Assembly: GCA_963698535.1 (NCBI GenBank) | Contig: CAVORD010000001.1 | Location: forward strand, 868,001 to 932,000 | Source: CAVORD01 sp963698535 | Lineage (GTDB): Bacteria; Bacteroidota; Bacteroidia; Bacteroidales; VadinHA17 | Length of the DNA stretch: 64,000 nt | Direction of reading: 5' to 3' | Part shown: positions 10,504 through 19,836 of the stretch, piece by piece | How positions within the stretch are numbered: the first letter of the stretch is position 1 | Layout: each line of letters opens with the position of its first letter | Position numbers and translations under genes: made by a program | The notes under the pieces: generated by a model | Told to the model about the DNA's origin: nothing | Database searches by the model: none | The model's input: the letters and a program-made list of their open reading frames with translations, nothing else

Positions 10504-11571
10504 ATGAAAAAGGGCTTTCTTTTACTCGCGGTACTTGTAATTGTATCTTTCAATCACTCTGAAGGTCAGGTATCGGGCCTGCTCAAAAAGGTTAAGAACA
10601 ACGTTGCCAATGATCTTCTCAATGGTATCGAGGCAGGCTCTCAATCCAACGCCAAAGTTGCACCTGAACCGGCTTGTGCCTGCGATGATGCCATAGTTGT
10701 TATGGAGCTGGGCGGTAAGTTGCAGCTGGACTATAAAGAACTGTACATTTCAGTTCTTGACGACGGCAGCCTGCTTGCCAGGGATGGTCAGAGCAACAGG
10801 TACTATATTGTGAAGAACGGAGTTGCTGAGGGTCCGTACAGGCCCGAAGATCCTAAAATCGAGAAATTCAGGGATGCCGTTTCTGAGATGGATGGTAAAG
10901 TTGACATCTTGTCCAAATACAGTCAATATATCTCAAAATCAGGAGAAAAATTCATTATTACATTCAAGGGTAAGACTTATGGCCCATACGCCAGGATCCA
11001 AAATTTTTCTGTCTCAATGTCAGGCGAGAAGTTTGCTGCTATGGTAGTAGAAAAGGAATTGATGTCGGAAAAGACCTCTAAAGATCTTGAAGAGGCGGTG
11101 AAGAAGGCAAAAACAGAGGAGGAACAGATGCAGATAATGATGGAGTATGCGCTTCAGATGCAGGATGCTGTTGCGGAGATGGGTGATAATTTTGATGTCA
11201 GCCCGGTATTGGTGTCGAACGTACCCGGAGCAAAATACGATCCCAATGAAATCAATGGGTACCGCTTTCAATAATAAGGTGAAGTACGACGACATAATTT
11301 TTATTGCTCAGGATAAGATTTTTGATCTCAAAGGAACCAATATCATTACTCTCAAACAGTCAGATATAGAGTAAAAGAGAGTACTTTGTCAATAGCTGCC
11401 AACTCAAAATATGCTGCCTTTGATTACGGCACACTCTCCTTTAGTGATAATAAAATATGTTCCGACCTCTTTAACCCACGCCTGACAAAGATTGAAGGAA
11501 CTGTTTATCTCACTTATTTGTATTATTCCCCAAAACGAAATGCTATTGTTCAATGTAAGACACCATTCTGA
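10504..11571 (+). CDS. Secreted protein of unknown function, two frameshifts
   Basis: I do not recognise a named family. The signal peptide (residues 1-21, cut after SEGQ) is followed by a helical segment, a short Cys-rich stretch (ACACDD) and repeated beta-rich units with the pattern YxxxKNGxxxGPY and GEKFIITFKGKTYGPYA. This resembles the self-repeating modules of large periplasmic or secreted Bacteroidota proteins. A charged helix (EEAVKKAKTEEEQMQIMMEY) sits near 200-220. The frame breaks near 11261 (one extra T; repaired text NGTAFNNKVKYDD) and near 11374 (two extra bases or one missing; repaired text KESTLSIAANSKYAAFDYG). The repaired product is about 355 residues and ends at 11571. The next gene overlaps or abuts its end. 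Confidence 0.7.
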
Positions 11572-11592
11572 AGAAGGGACTCATCATGTTCC

Positions 11593-12337
11593 ATGGTCAT
11601 TAGCAAGGCTTGCCCCGGAAAGGTTTGCTGTGCTCCTGAGTCTATTGTCTTTATACATTCTAATCTTACCAGTAGAGATTAATGCACAAACAGCTGATTA
11701 TGAGACGATATTTGGAGAGAACTGGAACAAAGCAATAGCTTTCGAAAAGGAGAACAGGGTATGGATGATGCCTCTGATACAGGAAAATAATCTATCCTAT
11801 CATGAAGCCATTGCAGTAATATTTCCGGAGCTGATAAGATACAGTGCCCTGCGCGATATGATGGAGATTACTTTACTGAAATCGCTCTATGTAAGTCTTG
11901 GTACTAAATACTCCAACTTCTCAATAGGCCAGTTTCAGATCAAACCCTCTTTTGCTGAACTTGTAAGGGTCCATTCTCCCCCACTTACAATTAATGATTC
12001 AATATTTGTCTTCTCCAAACCACTCGACTATTCAAACCTGTATGAATACAGACGCGATATTGTTACAGGTCTGGAAAATCCTGAAACAGAAATTATCTAT
12101 TTAATAGCCTTCATAAAAATATGTAATGAGAAGTACAAATTATCGGGGTACGATGATCAGGAGAGGGTAAAATTCCTTTCAACAGCATATAATTATGGAA
12201 TAGATAACAGCAAGAGGCAGATCGAAAAGATGGTTGACAGGAGGTTCTTCAGCACTAAGCTTATTAGCGATACGACTTACTCCTACTCCGATATATCGGT
12301 AACCTGGTACAGGCAGAACATTGATGTCATTAAATAA
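11593..12337 (+). CDS. Secreted protein with lytic-transglycosylase-like motifs
   Basis: About 245 residues. The main frame is open from 11492 but overlaps the previous gene. ATG 11593 (MVISKACPGK) joins it if one extra G near 11623 is removed, giving a good signal peptide that ends VEINAQ. Three features resemble the goose-lysozyme/SLT fold: FPELIRYS with a candidate catalytic Glu, SIGQFQIKPSFAELV resembling the G-x-x-Q-I-x-P segment, and FLSTAYNYGID resembling the AAYNAG motif. This suggests a periplasmic peptidoglycan-cleaving enzyme or a degenerate relative. The family assignment is inference from short motifs only. No divisome or secretion genes are adjacent. Confidence 0.6.
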
Positions 12338-12369
12338 ACGAGCAAGAGGAGAATTTATTGGAAAAATAA

Positions 12370-12397
12370 AAAGGCCGCAGAAAAATCTGCGGCCTTT
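12370..12397 (-). terminator. Hairpin terminator after tRNA-Leu(GAG)
   Basis: Perfect 11-bp stem (AAAGGCCGCAG paired with CTGCGGCCTTT, 6-base loop) followed on the minus strand by TTATTTTT. It lies immediately 3' of the tRNA and can also serve the plus-strand gene that ends at 12337. Confidence 0.85.
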
Positions 12398-12398
12398 G

Positions 12399-12482
12399 TG
12401 CCCAGAACAAGACTCGAACTTGCACACCCTTGCGAGCACCAGCCCCTCAAGCTGGCGTGTCTACCAATTTCACCATCTGGGC
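12399..12482 (-). tRNA. tRNA-Leu (anticodon GAG)
   Basis: An 84-base type II tRNA on the minus strand. The acceptor stem GCCCAGA pairs with TCTGGGC, with discriminator A. The D-arm contains AAATTGGTAGACACG. The anticodon stem CCAGC/GCTGG encloses the loop TTGAGGG (anticodon GAG, reading CUC/CUU). A long variable arm follows, then a T-arm with GTTCGAGT closed by GCAAG/CTTGT. The 3' CCA is not encoded. It is the intact copy of a tandem array whose second copy lies 165 bases upstream in tRNA sense. Confidence 0.93.
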
Positions 12483-12551
12483 ATTGGTACAATTAAGATA
12501 GTAACAACTACCTGGATAAATGTCTGCAGTTTAAAGAACCTTCGACATTTG

Positions 12552-12647
12552 TCCCAGATGGGAGCAATCTGCTCCCACTCGAACTTGCACACCCTTGCGA
12601 GCACCAGCCCCTCAAGCTGGCGTGTCTACCAATTTCACCATCTGGGC
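12552..12647 (-). pseudogene. Second tRNA-Leu(GAG) copy with disrupted T-stem
   Basis: From the 5' end through the T-loop (12577-12647) this copy matches the intact tRNA-Leu(GAG) base for base. The five bases closing the T-stem on the 3' side are replaced by a perfect 8-bp hairpin (12559-12577, TGGGAGCA / TGCTCCCA around ATC). The 3' acceptor reads TCTGGGA instead of TCTGGGC, leaving the first pair mismatched. As written it cannot fold a T-arm, so it is probably a pseudo-tRNA. The perfect identity of the remaining 71 bases is unexpected for an old pseudogene, while the flanks have diverged. Confidence 0.75.
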
Positions 12648-12857
12648 ATTGGTACTGTTAAGATAGTATCTACTACCTTGGAAACTTATCTATTTAAAGA
12701 ACATTCACAGATCTTCCCAGATGGTGAATCTTAATCAACAAGATCCGGAATAATCTTAGCGGTGGCAAATATATGAATTTTTTCAAATCGTAATGTCGTG
12801 AGAACAAATTATCCTTGATTTTTATGATCGGCGAAGCCTGAAAAACTAGCGGTCCCG

Positions 12858-13469
12858 TCAGATAAGTTTATTCTCTATTGCGATCTTCACAAGGACAGCA
12901 GTATTTCTTGCATTTAGCTTAAAAAGCAGATTCTTTCGATAGCTGTTTATCGTTTCAACGCCCAGAAAAAGTTTTTCTGCTATTTCCTGATTTGTGAATC
13001 CCTCGACAATCAGTCTTAAAAGATCTGTCTCCCTTGGAGTTAAAAAGATCTGGTTATCTGTTTTTTTCTTGAGAAAAAGGTCTATTTCATGACAAAGAAA
13101 CTGTTCGCCTTGCGAAACAGTTACAATTCCTTCAATTACCTCTTCAGGCATTGCATTTTTAAGAAGATAACCCATCGCCCCGTTGTCGAGCATTTTCCTG
13201 ACACTTGTATATTCACTGTAGCTTGTAAGCGCCATAATCTTAAGCGAGGGCCATTCCTTAAGAATATCCTTACAGAGGTCAATCCCGTTTATATCAGGCA
13301 GGTTTATATCAAGGATCAGTACATCGGGTTGCTCAAATGAGAGCATCCTCATACACTCTCTTCCGCTGAGAGATGTGGCTATGACGGATGCCACACCAGA
13401 GTCATTAATAAGTTTTGTCAATCCGCCTATTACCAAAGGATGATCGTCAACCAGAGCAACTTTTATCAT
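12858..13469 (-). CDS. NarL/LuxR-family response regulator
   Basis: A 203-residue transcription regulator. The receiver domain (1-120) shows the acidic pair Asp8-Asp9, phospho-acceptor Asp54 in LILDINLPDING, Thr81 and Lys104. The LuxR-type helix-turn-helix spans 143-200 (LTPRETDLLRLIVEGFTNQE, then IAEKLFLGVETINSYRKN). Its gene follows the sensor kinase gene with a 7-base gap on the same strand, so the two form a cognate pair transcribed together. The kinase is a HisKA_3 enzyme, the class that normally partners NarL-type regulators. Target genes cannot be read from the window. Confidence 0.95.
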   Translation of the reverse strand: MIKVALVDDHPLVIGGLTKLINDSGVASVIATSLSGRECMRMLSFEQPDVLILDINLPDINGIDLCKDILKEWPSLKIMALTSYSEYTSVRKMLDNGAMGYLLKNAMPEEVIEGIVTVSQGEQFLCHEIDLFLKKKTDNQIFLTPRETDLLRLIVEGFTNQEIAEKLFLGVETINSYRKNLLFKLNARNTAVLVKIAIENKLI

Positions 13470-13476
13470 AATTCTC

Positions 13477-15411
13477 TTATACTACAAAATCCACATGTAC
13501 TTCCGTTCCTTTCCCCGGTGATGAAAGCAGGTCGAGGTTTCCATTAAGTGATTCAACACGTGACCTGATGCTTTTCAGTCCGGTTGTTTCAGAAAATTCC
13601 GCCTGCTCAACATCAAAGCCCTTGCCATTGTCCTGGACTACCAGGTTCAGCCGGTTATCCTCATAAATTAGCTGAACATTTATCTCACTTGCTTCTGAAT
13701 GCTTTATTGCATTATTGATTAGTTCCTGTACTATGCGAAAGAGGGCAATCTCGAACCTCTCCTCATAACGGCGCTCTTCACCATAGAAATGGAGCTTTAC
13801 CTGCTCCACACCACTGCAAAAATCGTTTAGGGCGGCCTTCAGTCCATAACGCAGCAATGATTCGGGCATCAGATTTCTTGCCACCCGTCTTAATTCAACG
13901 ATCGATTTATCGAGTAACCCCACAGCATTCTGAAAAAGGGGAACATCCGATTCCGGTAATATCAGGTTTCCTTTCATGTCAACAAGTTTTAATTTTACAA
14001 CCGATAGCATCCCTCCCAGTCCATCGTGGAGGTCACGCGCAATCCTGGCCCGCTCCATGGTCTCGCCTCTCAGTACTGCCTGAGTTGCAACGAGTTGCTT
14101 CTCCTGCTCAAGCTGAAGAACCTTTTGCTCAGCAAGATTTCTTTTATGACTTATATTTCGTTGCCTGAAATAGAGAGACACCACCAGTAAAACTGATCCA
14201 ACAGCTCCCAATGCTGTAATACCTATTCCAAGGCGCTTTTGCTTTTCCATAGCCTCAAGCTTCAGCTCCTTCTTCTCGGTCTCATACCTCACCTCCATCT
14301 CCATTAGGGACCGCTGGTACTCACTGTCTGCCCTGAAGTCGATAGCCCGGCGGTAAAGATCAAAATACCTCAGCGCCAGCAAGGCATCGCCGGTCTGAAT
14401 ACTGGCCCTGACCACATTTGCAACAACATTGCTGTAGAGATTTAGATCGGTAGTGTCTGTCGCGACCGATTTTAGGGCATACTCCTTACTCTCCTTATAT
14501 CTGCCCTGATGATAATAAATATTAGACAGACTATTCTGCATCGCAGCGATATTACCCGGATAACCAAGCTTTTCTGCCAGTTTCAGTCCGTTTACTGCAT
14601 GCTTCTCTGCGCTTTCAAAATCCTTATAATAAGTATAATAGACCTCCGATATCGTTTGGGATGCAAGGGCCTCTATCTGGATATCGCCAATTGCTCGTCC
14701 AATTTTTTCAGATAATAATGCATATTTCACTGCCTTTTCATACTCCTTTTTAGCCGAATAGAGGTTACCTAAACAGTTATAAAGTGATCCAAGTCCAATC
14801 GAGTCGCCTGCTTCAATGGTCAGTTTTTCCGATTTAAGATAATACTTTTCAGCCATCTCAAAGTTCTTCATCCCTTCATATACAACACCGATATTTGATA
14901 AAATTGAACATACTTTCTGGGGTTGTCCCTGCTTTTCAATTACCGGCAGAGATTTAAGGTATAGTTCCAGCGCCTCCTTGAACTGACCGTTCAGGTTGTA
15001 TAAATTAGCCCTGGCAAGGTCAACCTTCGTCTCCAGGCTTACATCACCTGCCCTTCTTGCATATTCAATGGCTTTGTCGAAGAAGATGTTGGCTGAATCA
15101 AGTTTGCTGGCCATATAATATGCTACACCCAGGTTCCGGTATAGCGTACCTGCCATTACCAGATTATTATCATTTACAGACAGCTCTATCCCTTTTAGTG
15201 CGTAAAGCTTCGACTTGTTGAAATCACTCGAAAGATAGCTCCAGCTGAGGTCATCGCAAATGGTGATCTGCTGACTAACTGAAATGCCCGGCTTCCCGAG
15301 GATTAGTTCAAGGGAATCTGGTTCCTGTCCTGATACGGATAATGATACTCCGACAAAACAAAATGTAAATAATAACAGCAATTCGAAGTGATAACCCCTC
15401 TGATTTTTCAT
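13477..15411 (-). CDS. TPR-containing sensor histidine kinase (HisKA_3/LiaS type)
   Basis: About 644 residues from the preferred start at 15411, which begins a clean signal peptide (MKNQRGYHFELLLLFTF); the frame stays open to 15498 but that extension lacks signal features. A periplasmic array of tetratricopeptide repeats (about 45-340, for example YNCLGNLYSAKKEYEKAVKY) is followed by a charged helix, one transmembrane segment (about 395-415) and a coiled coil. The dimerisation/phosphotransfer domain carries His462 in ARDLHDGLGGMLS, and the ATPase has NNAIKHSEASE and DNGKGFD. The architecture is typical of Bacteroidota kinases that sense an extracytoplasmic signal through TPRs. The gene is paired with the response regulator 7 bases downstream. 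The signal is unknown. Confidence 0.93.
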   Translation of the reverse strand: MKNQRGYHFELLLLFTFCFVGVSLSVSGQEPDSLELILGKPGISVSQQITICDDLSWSYLSSDFNKSKLYALKGIELSVNDNNLVMAGTLYRNLGVAYYMASKLDSANIFFDKAIEYARRAGDVSLETKVDLARANLYNLNGQFKEALELYLKSLPVIEKQGQPQKVCSILSNIGVVYEGMKNFEMAEKYYLKSEKLTIEAGDSIGLGSLYNCLGNLYSAKKEYEKAVKYALLSEKIGRAIGDIQIEALASQTISEVYYTYYKDFESAEKHAVNGLKLAEKLGYPGNIAAMQNSLSNIYYHQGRYKESKEYALKSVATDTTDLNLYSNVVANVVRASIQTGDALLALRYFDLYRRAIDFRADSEYQRSLMEMEVRYETEKKELKLEAMEKQKRLGIGITALGAVGSVLLVVSLYFRQRNISHKRNLAEQKVLQLEQEKQLVATQAVLRGETMERARIARDLHDGLGGMLSVVKLKLVDMKGNLILPESDVPLFQNAVGLLDKSIVELRRVARNLMPESLLRYGLKAALNDFCSGVEQVKLHFYGEERRYEERFEIALFRIVQELINNAIKHSEASEINVQLIYEDNRLNLVVQDNGKGFDVEQAEFSETTGLKSIRSRVESLNGNLDLLSSPGKGTEVHVDFVV

Positions 15412-15641
15412 AGATGATAATTCATAAAATCTTCTATATGCAACCGGCCACTCCAAAACCATGAATGCAGTGATACAAATATATTTTAGTGCCAGCACTT
15501 AAAATACCCCTTTTTGGGGGTAAAAGAGGATATATCATACCTCCTAACTTCGTACAACTGAAATCGATTCGGGAAAATTGATAAAAATGAAATTCAGATT
15601 AGATGATGAAATTTCTTTATTAAATATATAAAATAAATGGT

Positions 15642-16986
15642 ATGAAAAAGCTGATTATTTTTTGCGGAATTCTCTTTTTTCTTGATTGCCCATACGAACG
15701 ACAACATATGGCCAGATCAAACTAAAGGATAAATTAAAGAAGACAGAAATACAGCGGTGATCAGTCGTTCTGATCAGGGTATTGAGTAAAGGCCTCGATG
15801 CCGTTGAGAACGGGCATGGGAAAGCCGTAAGAGAAGAAAGACAAGCACAGAAGGAACAGGAGTGACAACAAATGGAAGGACAGAATCAGAGAATAAGGTC
15901 AGAGCCAGAAGTCTGATCAAGAGAACGAGATTGATGCAACCGGTAGCCAAGAGGCTCAGCTCCACAGGAAAATACCCACTGCAGTCATATTCAAAATTCG
16001 ACTTTATCCCCGGTGAGAAAGTAATTTTCTTTGACGACTTCTCTCAGGATAATACCGGAGATTTCCCGGCATTATGGAGCTCTAACGGTTCTGCAGAGGT
16101 GGTTACAACAAACCTCTTTCCCGGTAAATGGATGAGATTTATCTGCGATGAGGCCATCTGGACCGACAAATTGCTTACCCTCCCCGACAATTATACCATA
16201 GAATTCGATATAATCCCTATAGAAGGACAAGAGGGAACTATGGGAGGATATGACTTCAGGCTCATTCAGAGCATCAATCCAAGGGCTTATGACCACGGAG
16301 CCGTTCCGGGGAAGGCAGGGTTCCTATTTAATTGTGACTATTCCGGAAGGACCGGCTACAGAACATATATCAACAGTGATGAGGGTCAAGGCCTGGAGCT
16401 TACAGGTTATAAGGATGATGAGAAATACTACCAGAAGCAAAACAAGAAATACCATATTTCAATATGGGTTCAGAAATCCAGGATAAGACTTTACCAGGAT
16501 GAGACGAAATTATTCGACCTGCCAAAAGCATTCCCTCTTACATCTGTTAAAATGGACCGGATAAGATTCGAATATGGTGCTGCCATGGTTAGTAATGTAC
16601 GCATAGCTGTAGGTAATCCTGATATGAGGAACAAACTTATGACAGAAGGGAAACTGGTTACTTATGGAATCTATTTCGATGTAAACAAAGATGTTGTGAA
16701 ACCCGAATCATACGGAACATTGAAAGAGATTGCAACAATATTGAATGAAGTGCCTGATGTTAAAGTTAAGATCGTAGGATTTACCGATAGCGATGGTGAT
16801 GATGCCTCCAATCTCGATCTTTCAAAAAGACGTGCTGCCTCGGTTAAAAGCGAGCTGGTAAAATCATTTGGTGTCAATGGCGACAGGCTGGTTACCGATG
16901 GTATGGGCGAAGGACAACCTGTTGCTCCAAACGATACTCCTGTGAATAAAGCCCTGAACCGCAGGGTGGAGTTTATAAAAATGTAA
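15642..16986 (+). CDS. OmpA-family outer-membrane protein, N-terminal part frameshifted
   Basis: The C-terminal domain (about the last 110 residues) is an OmpA/MotB peptidoglycan-binding domain: YGIYFDVNKDVVKPESYGTL, KIVGFTDSDGDDASNLDLSK, RRAASVKSELV and NKALNRRVEFIKM, including the Asp and Arg that contact diaminopimelate. Before it lies a jelly-roll-like region starting VIFFDDFSQDNTGDFPALW. The start at 15642 gives a signal peptide (MKKLIIFCGILFF). The stretch 15690-15860 needs several single-base corrections to join, for example IAHTNDNI and QIKLKDKLKKTEIQ, then a Glu/Gln-rich linker. The main frame is continuous from about 15862. The domain order fits envelope proteins that tether the outer membrane to peptidoglycan. 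The exact N-terminus is uncertain. Confidence 0.85.
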
Positions 16987-17012
16987 AATCATAACTTAAA
17001 ACAGATAACGTC

Positions 17013-18557
17013 ATGAAAAAAGCAGTTCTTTTATGTGCTATTATTCTTACCAGCTATTGTCTGGCTGATGCTCAGGTGCTTCTTGCGATCGAGATCAGTA
17101 CTGGCAGTGATGATTTGAGAGGAGGCAATGATAACGTCAACCTTATTGTACTAATGAAATCAGGCTCACAGACAAGGTTTAACAACCTGAATCTCAGTTC
17201 ACGTCTTGCTGACAATACTACCTATAAATGTACCCAGGTGCTTACATCAGGCAAGGTTGCTGATATCGCAGGTTTCCGGCTTGAGGCGACGCTGGGCGGA
17301 GGTATGGGAGGTGACAACTGGAACCTGAATCGCCTTACCATTTATAGCATTGCCAACAACGTGCCCACCAAGATGGTTGATGTGAGCGGAAATCCATTGT
17401 TCAGGTTTACCGGAGATCAGAAGGTAAAGGATTTCATGTACACTGCTGCAACAACAACAACAACAACAGCCACAGCCTCAGCCCCATCTGCTCCTGCAGT
17501 CATGACAAAGTTCAATCCCAAGGTTCACGGGTTCAAATTCATCAACCAGTTTAAGAATATCTTCATCAGTGGAATAGATTGGTTCACTGGAGGGTTATGT
17601 GGGGGGATGAGTTATGCTGCTCTTGATTACTACAAAACCGGAAAGAAAATTCCTCAACAGAATTATATGCCTGCGGAAGGAATGCCTCTCCAGAGTTATT
17701 TGTATGACAGACAGATAAAATCATTAACTGAGAATCTTGACAGGTGGGGAGAATTCTTCATTAACCCGGGTGGCGCCCGCAACAGGGAATTCTTTAACTG
17801 GGGACTTCAGAACGGTTCCGGCCAGCTGGGCAGGCTGATGTCATATATTGACAGAGGTGAACCTGTTGTTCTCGGGCTTTCATCATGCGGGGACGGCTGC
17901 GCTGGTGATCACCAGGTAATAGCTATCGGGTACCAGCTCGGAAGGTATAAAGGAGATTTGGGCCATTATGCTGATGATCTGACGATTTTTGTCTGCGACC
18001 CCAACTACCCGGAGGTTATCACAAAAATGAAACCAAACTTCTCCCAGGGTTATTTTTATTATCCAGATACTTATGGGAATCCACGCTGGCGCACATATTT
18101 CGTTGATACAAAATACAGTCCGAAAACTCCACCGGTAATTACGGATAATCCAAGAGAGATAATCGTAACCTTCGTAACCGGCAATGACGACCTGCGGGGA
18201 GGAAATGATAATGTAAACTTCATAATTGAGAATCTCGTTAATCCGGCCACAAACGGATTTACTTCTCTGAGATTTGACAATGTTAATAATGGGAAACGAT
18301 GGATCAACGGGTCTACTCAGTCTATCTCTCGTCCTTTGCCCGACAATATTAATATTGCTAACCTGTTCAGCTTTGCGATTGAAACTACCTTTCGCGGAGG
18401 GTTTGGTGGAGACAATTGGGATTTGACCAAAGTAATAATAGCGGCCCGAATTAATGGCACGGTCCATGAACTCTACAAAGAAGAAGGGACCCCCCTTTTC
18501 CGATTTACAGGGGATAGGAGAAGTTTGAAAATTCAGACAGTACGGCGTACAAAATAG
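17013..18557 (+). CDS. Secreted protein: papain-like cysteine-peptidase core between two copies of an unnamed DLRGGND domain
   Basis: 514 residues with a signal peptide (1-20). Domain copy A (22-137) and copy B (381-503) share TGxDDLRGGNDNVNxI, then GGxGGDNWxL, and both end PLFRFTGD. The pattern suggests a beta-sandwich, possibly PLAT/LH2-like, with an acidic calcium-type loop. Between them, after a Thr/Ala-rich linker encoded by a CAA microsatellite (17449-17468), lies a region of about 200 residues with the order Cys-His-Asp of papain-like folds: GGLCGGMSYAALDYY (Cys196), GDHQVIAIGY (His300) and CDPNYPE (Asp329, Asn331). Function is inferred: an extracellular cysteine peptidase, transamidase or inactive relative. 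It lies 26 bases after the OmpA-family gene on the same strand. I do not recognise a named family for the flanking domain. Confidence 0.75.
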   Translation: MKKAVLLCAIILTSYCLADAQVLLAIEISTGSDDLRGGNDNVNLIVLMKSGSQTRFNNLNLSSRLADNTTYKCTQVLTSGKVADIAGFRLEATLGGGMGGDNWNLNRLTIYSIANNVPTKMVDVSGNPLFRFTGDQKVKDFMYTAATTTTTTATASAPSAPAVMTKFNPKVHGFKFINQFKNIFISGIDWFTGGLCGGMSYAALDYYKTGKKIPQQNYMPAEGMPLQSYLYDRQIKSLTENLDRWGEFFINPGGARNREFFNWGLQNGSGQLGRLMSYIDRGEPVVLGLSSCGDGCAGDHQVIAIGYQLGRYKGDLGHYADDLTIFVCDPNYPEVITKMKPNFSQGYFYYPDTYGNPRWRTYFVDTKYSPKTPPVITDNPREIIVTFVTGNDDLRGGNDNVNFIIENLVNPATNGFTSLRFDNVNNGKRWINGSTQSISRPLPDNINIANLFSFAIETTFRGGFGGDNWDLTKVIIAARINGTVHELYKEEGTPLFRFTGDRRSLKIQTVRRTK

Positions 18558-18688
18558 TTTATGGTCGCAATAAAGTAAACAGGGAATCTGAAGATTGTTC
18601 AACTCTACGGTTCCAAAAAAGCGGAAGGAGCTTCAATACAGAATAACCGTTACGCTATATCATTGACAGAAAACATTTTAACATCAAA

Positions 18689-19699
18689 GTGATGAAGAAA
18701 TATACACTTGCATTTTACCTGTTAATATTTCTGGCTGGTAATGGCGTGACGGCCCAAACTAAAAAGTTGCCTGACAAGCCGGGAAAATGGAGTTATTCCA
18801 GCAACATTAGTAAACCGGGAACTGAAGTGATCACTTTCAATAAAAACCTTGCAGCACTTGCTGAGTGGTTCCACCTCAATGTGCCAATGCTCACCAACCC
18901 TGTCGGGTATGATCTGAAAGCTATAGCCTTCGACATCTTTAGCGACCAGTACAACCTGAACAATAGCAATTACGGTATGCGTGCTGAAATGGATTTTCAG
19001 TTTCAGCTTTTCCTCATGTCGGGAGGCAAATGGACGGTCGAGCCTCCTCACTATGAGTTCCACATCAACAATACCGAGGATGGACATGGCACCAATTCCA
19101 ATTATACTTATTTCAATTACATAGAGGATGACTCTTCAAAGGAGAAGGCCATTAATGCAGCGGCAACTAAATTGAACGGCTATTTTGTTGTATACACCCT
19201 TGTTGAGAAGATAGCTCCGGGGATCAACTTTTACGACTGTGAATCAGGAGGGTGTGGAACAGTGGTTGTCTATAATCCTGAACGGCCCCCTTTCTGGATT
19301 CCTGTAACACTTCGTGAATTTGCCGATGCATCACTTAATTATATGACATTGAAAAGTCGCGACAGCTCCAATGATATGATGGTTAGCCGACTTAAGCAGG
19401 AGATCAGTGAGCTGTCGGAAGAGGAGCTTAACGCACCTGCTTACTCCGGCGATGAGGAACACTTCGTTCTCGATGCCAATGGAAGGGGAAACGGCTTCCA
19501 GATAATGCGATTCAATCCCGACTATTGGGACAGATCCCTGCCTCCTTCTGCTATTCAGTTCCTCACATTCCGATATCTCCGGAAAAGCCCTGAGGAGATG
19601 CAAGAGTTCGAACGGAATAATGGGTTTCCTGAATATAGTCAGCTACTTATCAACTCTGTAAAACTTCCGGCTCTTCTGAAACTGATTCAACAAAAATAG
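18689..19699 (+). CDS. Secreted protein of unknown function
   Basis: 336 residues; the start is one of two adjacent ATGs (18689 or 18692). A signal peptide ends near GVTAQTKK. The mature part is rich in aromatic and acidic residues, for example EWFHLNVPMLTNPVGYD, YEFHINNTEDGHGTNSNY and FYDCESGGCGTVVVYNPERP; the two cysteines lie five residues apart and could form a disulfide. No catalytic motif is recognised. It follows the DLRGGND/cysteine-peptidase gene on the same strand after 131 bases, so co-secretion or shared function is possible but not shown. Confidence 0.75.
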   Translation: MMKKYTLAFYLLIFLAGNGVTAQTKKLPDKPGKWSYSSNISKPGTEVITFNKNLAALAEWFHLNVPMLTNPVGYDLKAIAFDIFSDQYNLNNSNYGMRAEMDFQFQLFLMSGGKWTVEPPHYEFHINNTEDGHGTNSNYTYFNYIEDDSSKEKAINAAATKLNGYFVVYTLVEKIAPGINFYDCESGGCGTVVVYNPERPPFWIPVTLREFADASLNYMTLKSRDSSNDMMVSRLKQEISELSEEELNAPAYSGDEEHFVLDANGRGNGFQIMRFNPDYWDRSLPPSAIQFLTFRYLRKSPEEMQEFERNNGFPEYSQLLINSVKLPALLKLIQQK

Positions 19700-19836
19700 T
19701 ATGATGCTAAAACTGCCAAATATGTTACGTAAATAAAACTTCACTATACCAGATAATTATGTGTGAATGCTCCTGACTAATTCCAGAATAATAGATAACT
19801 TTAATAATATATCCCTAACTCTTTAATAAGCTCAAA

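Larger units (their letters stand above)
12399..12735. repeat. Tandem duplication carrying tRNA-Leu(GAG)
   Basis: Two units of about 152 and 163 bases start at matching acceptor sequences (12400 and 12552). A third acceptor-like remnant, CCCAGATGGTGAA, begins at 12716. The tRNA-coding parts are identical, but the spacer parts (12483-12551 versus 12648-12714) show many substitutions while remaining alignable, for example ATTGGTAC..TTAAGATAGTA and TTTAAAGAAC in both. Confidence 0.8.

Noticed and set aside
12321..12734. 137-codon plus-strand open frame
   Set aside because: Translation of the tRNA-Leu array; the repeated peptide simply reflects the duplicated tRNA sequence.
17883..18602. 239-codon open frame on the minus strand
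   Set aside because: Antisense to the DLRGGND protein, whose two repeats and peptidase motifs prove the plus frame is coding.
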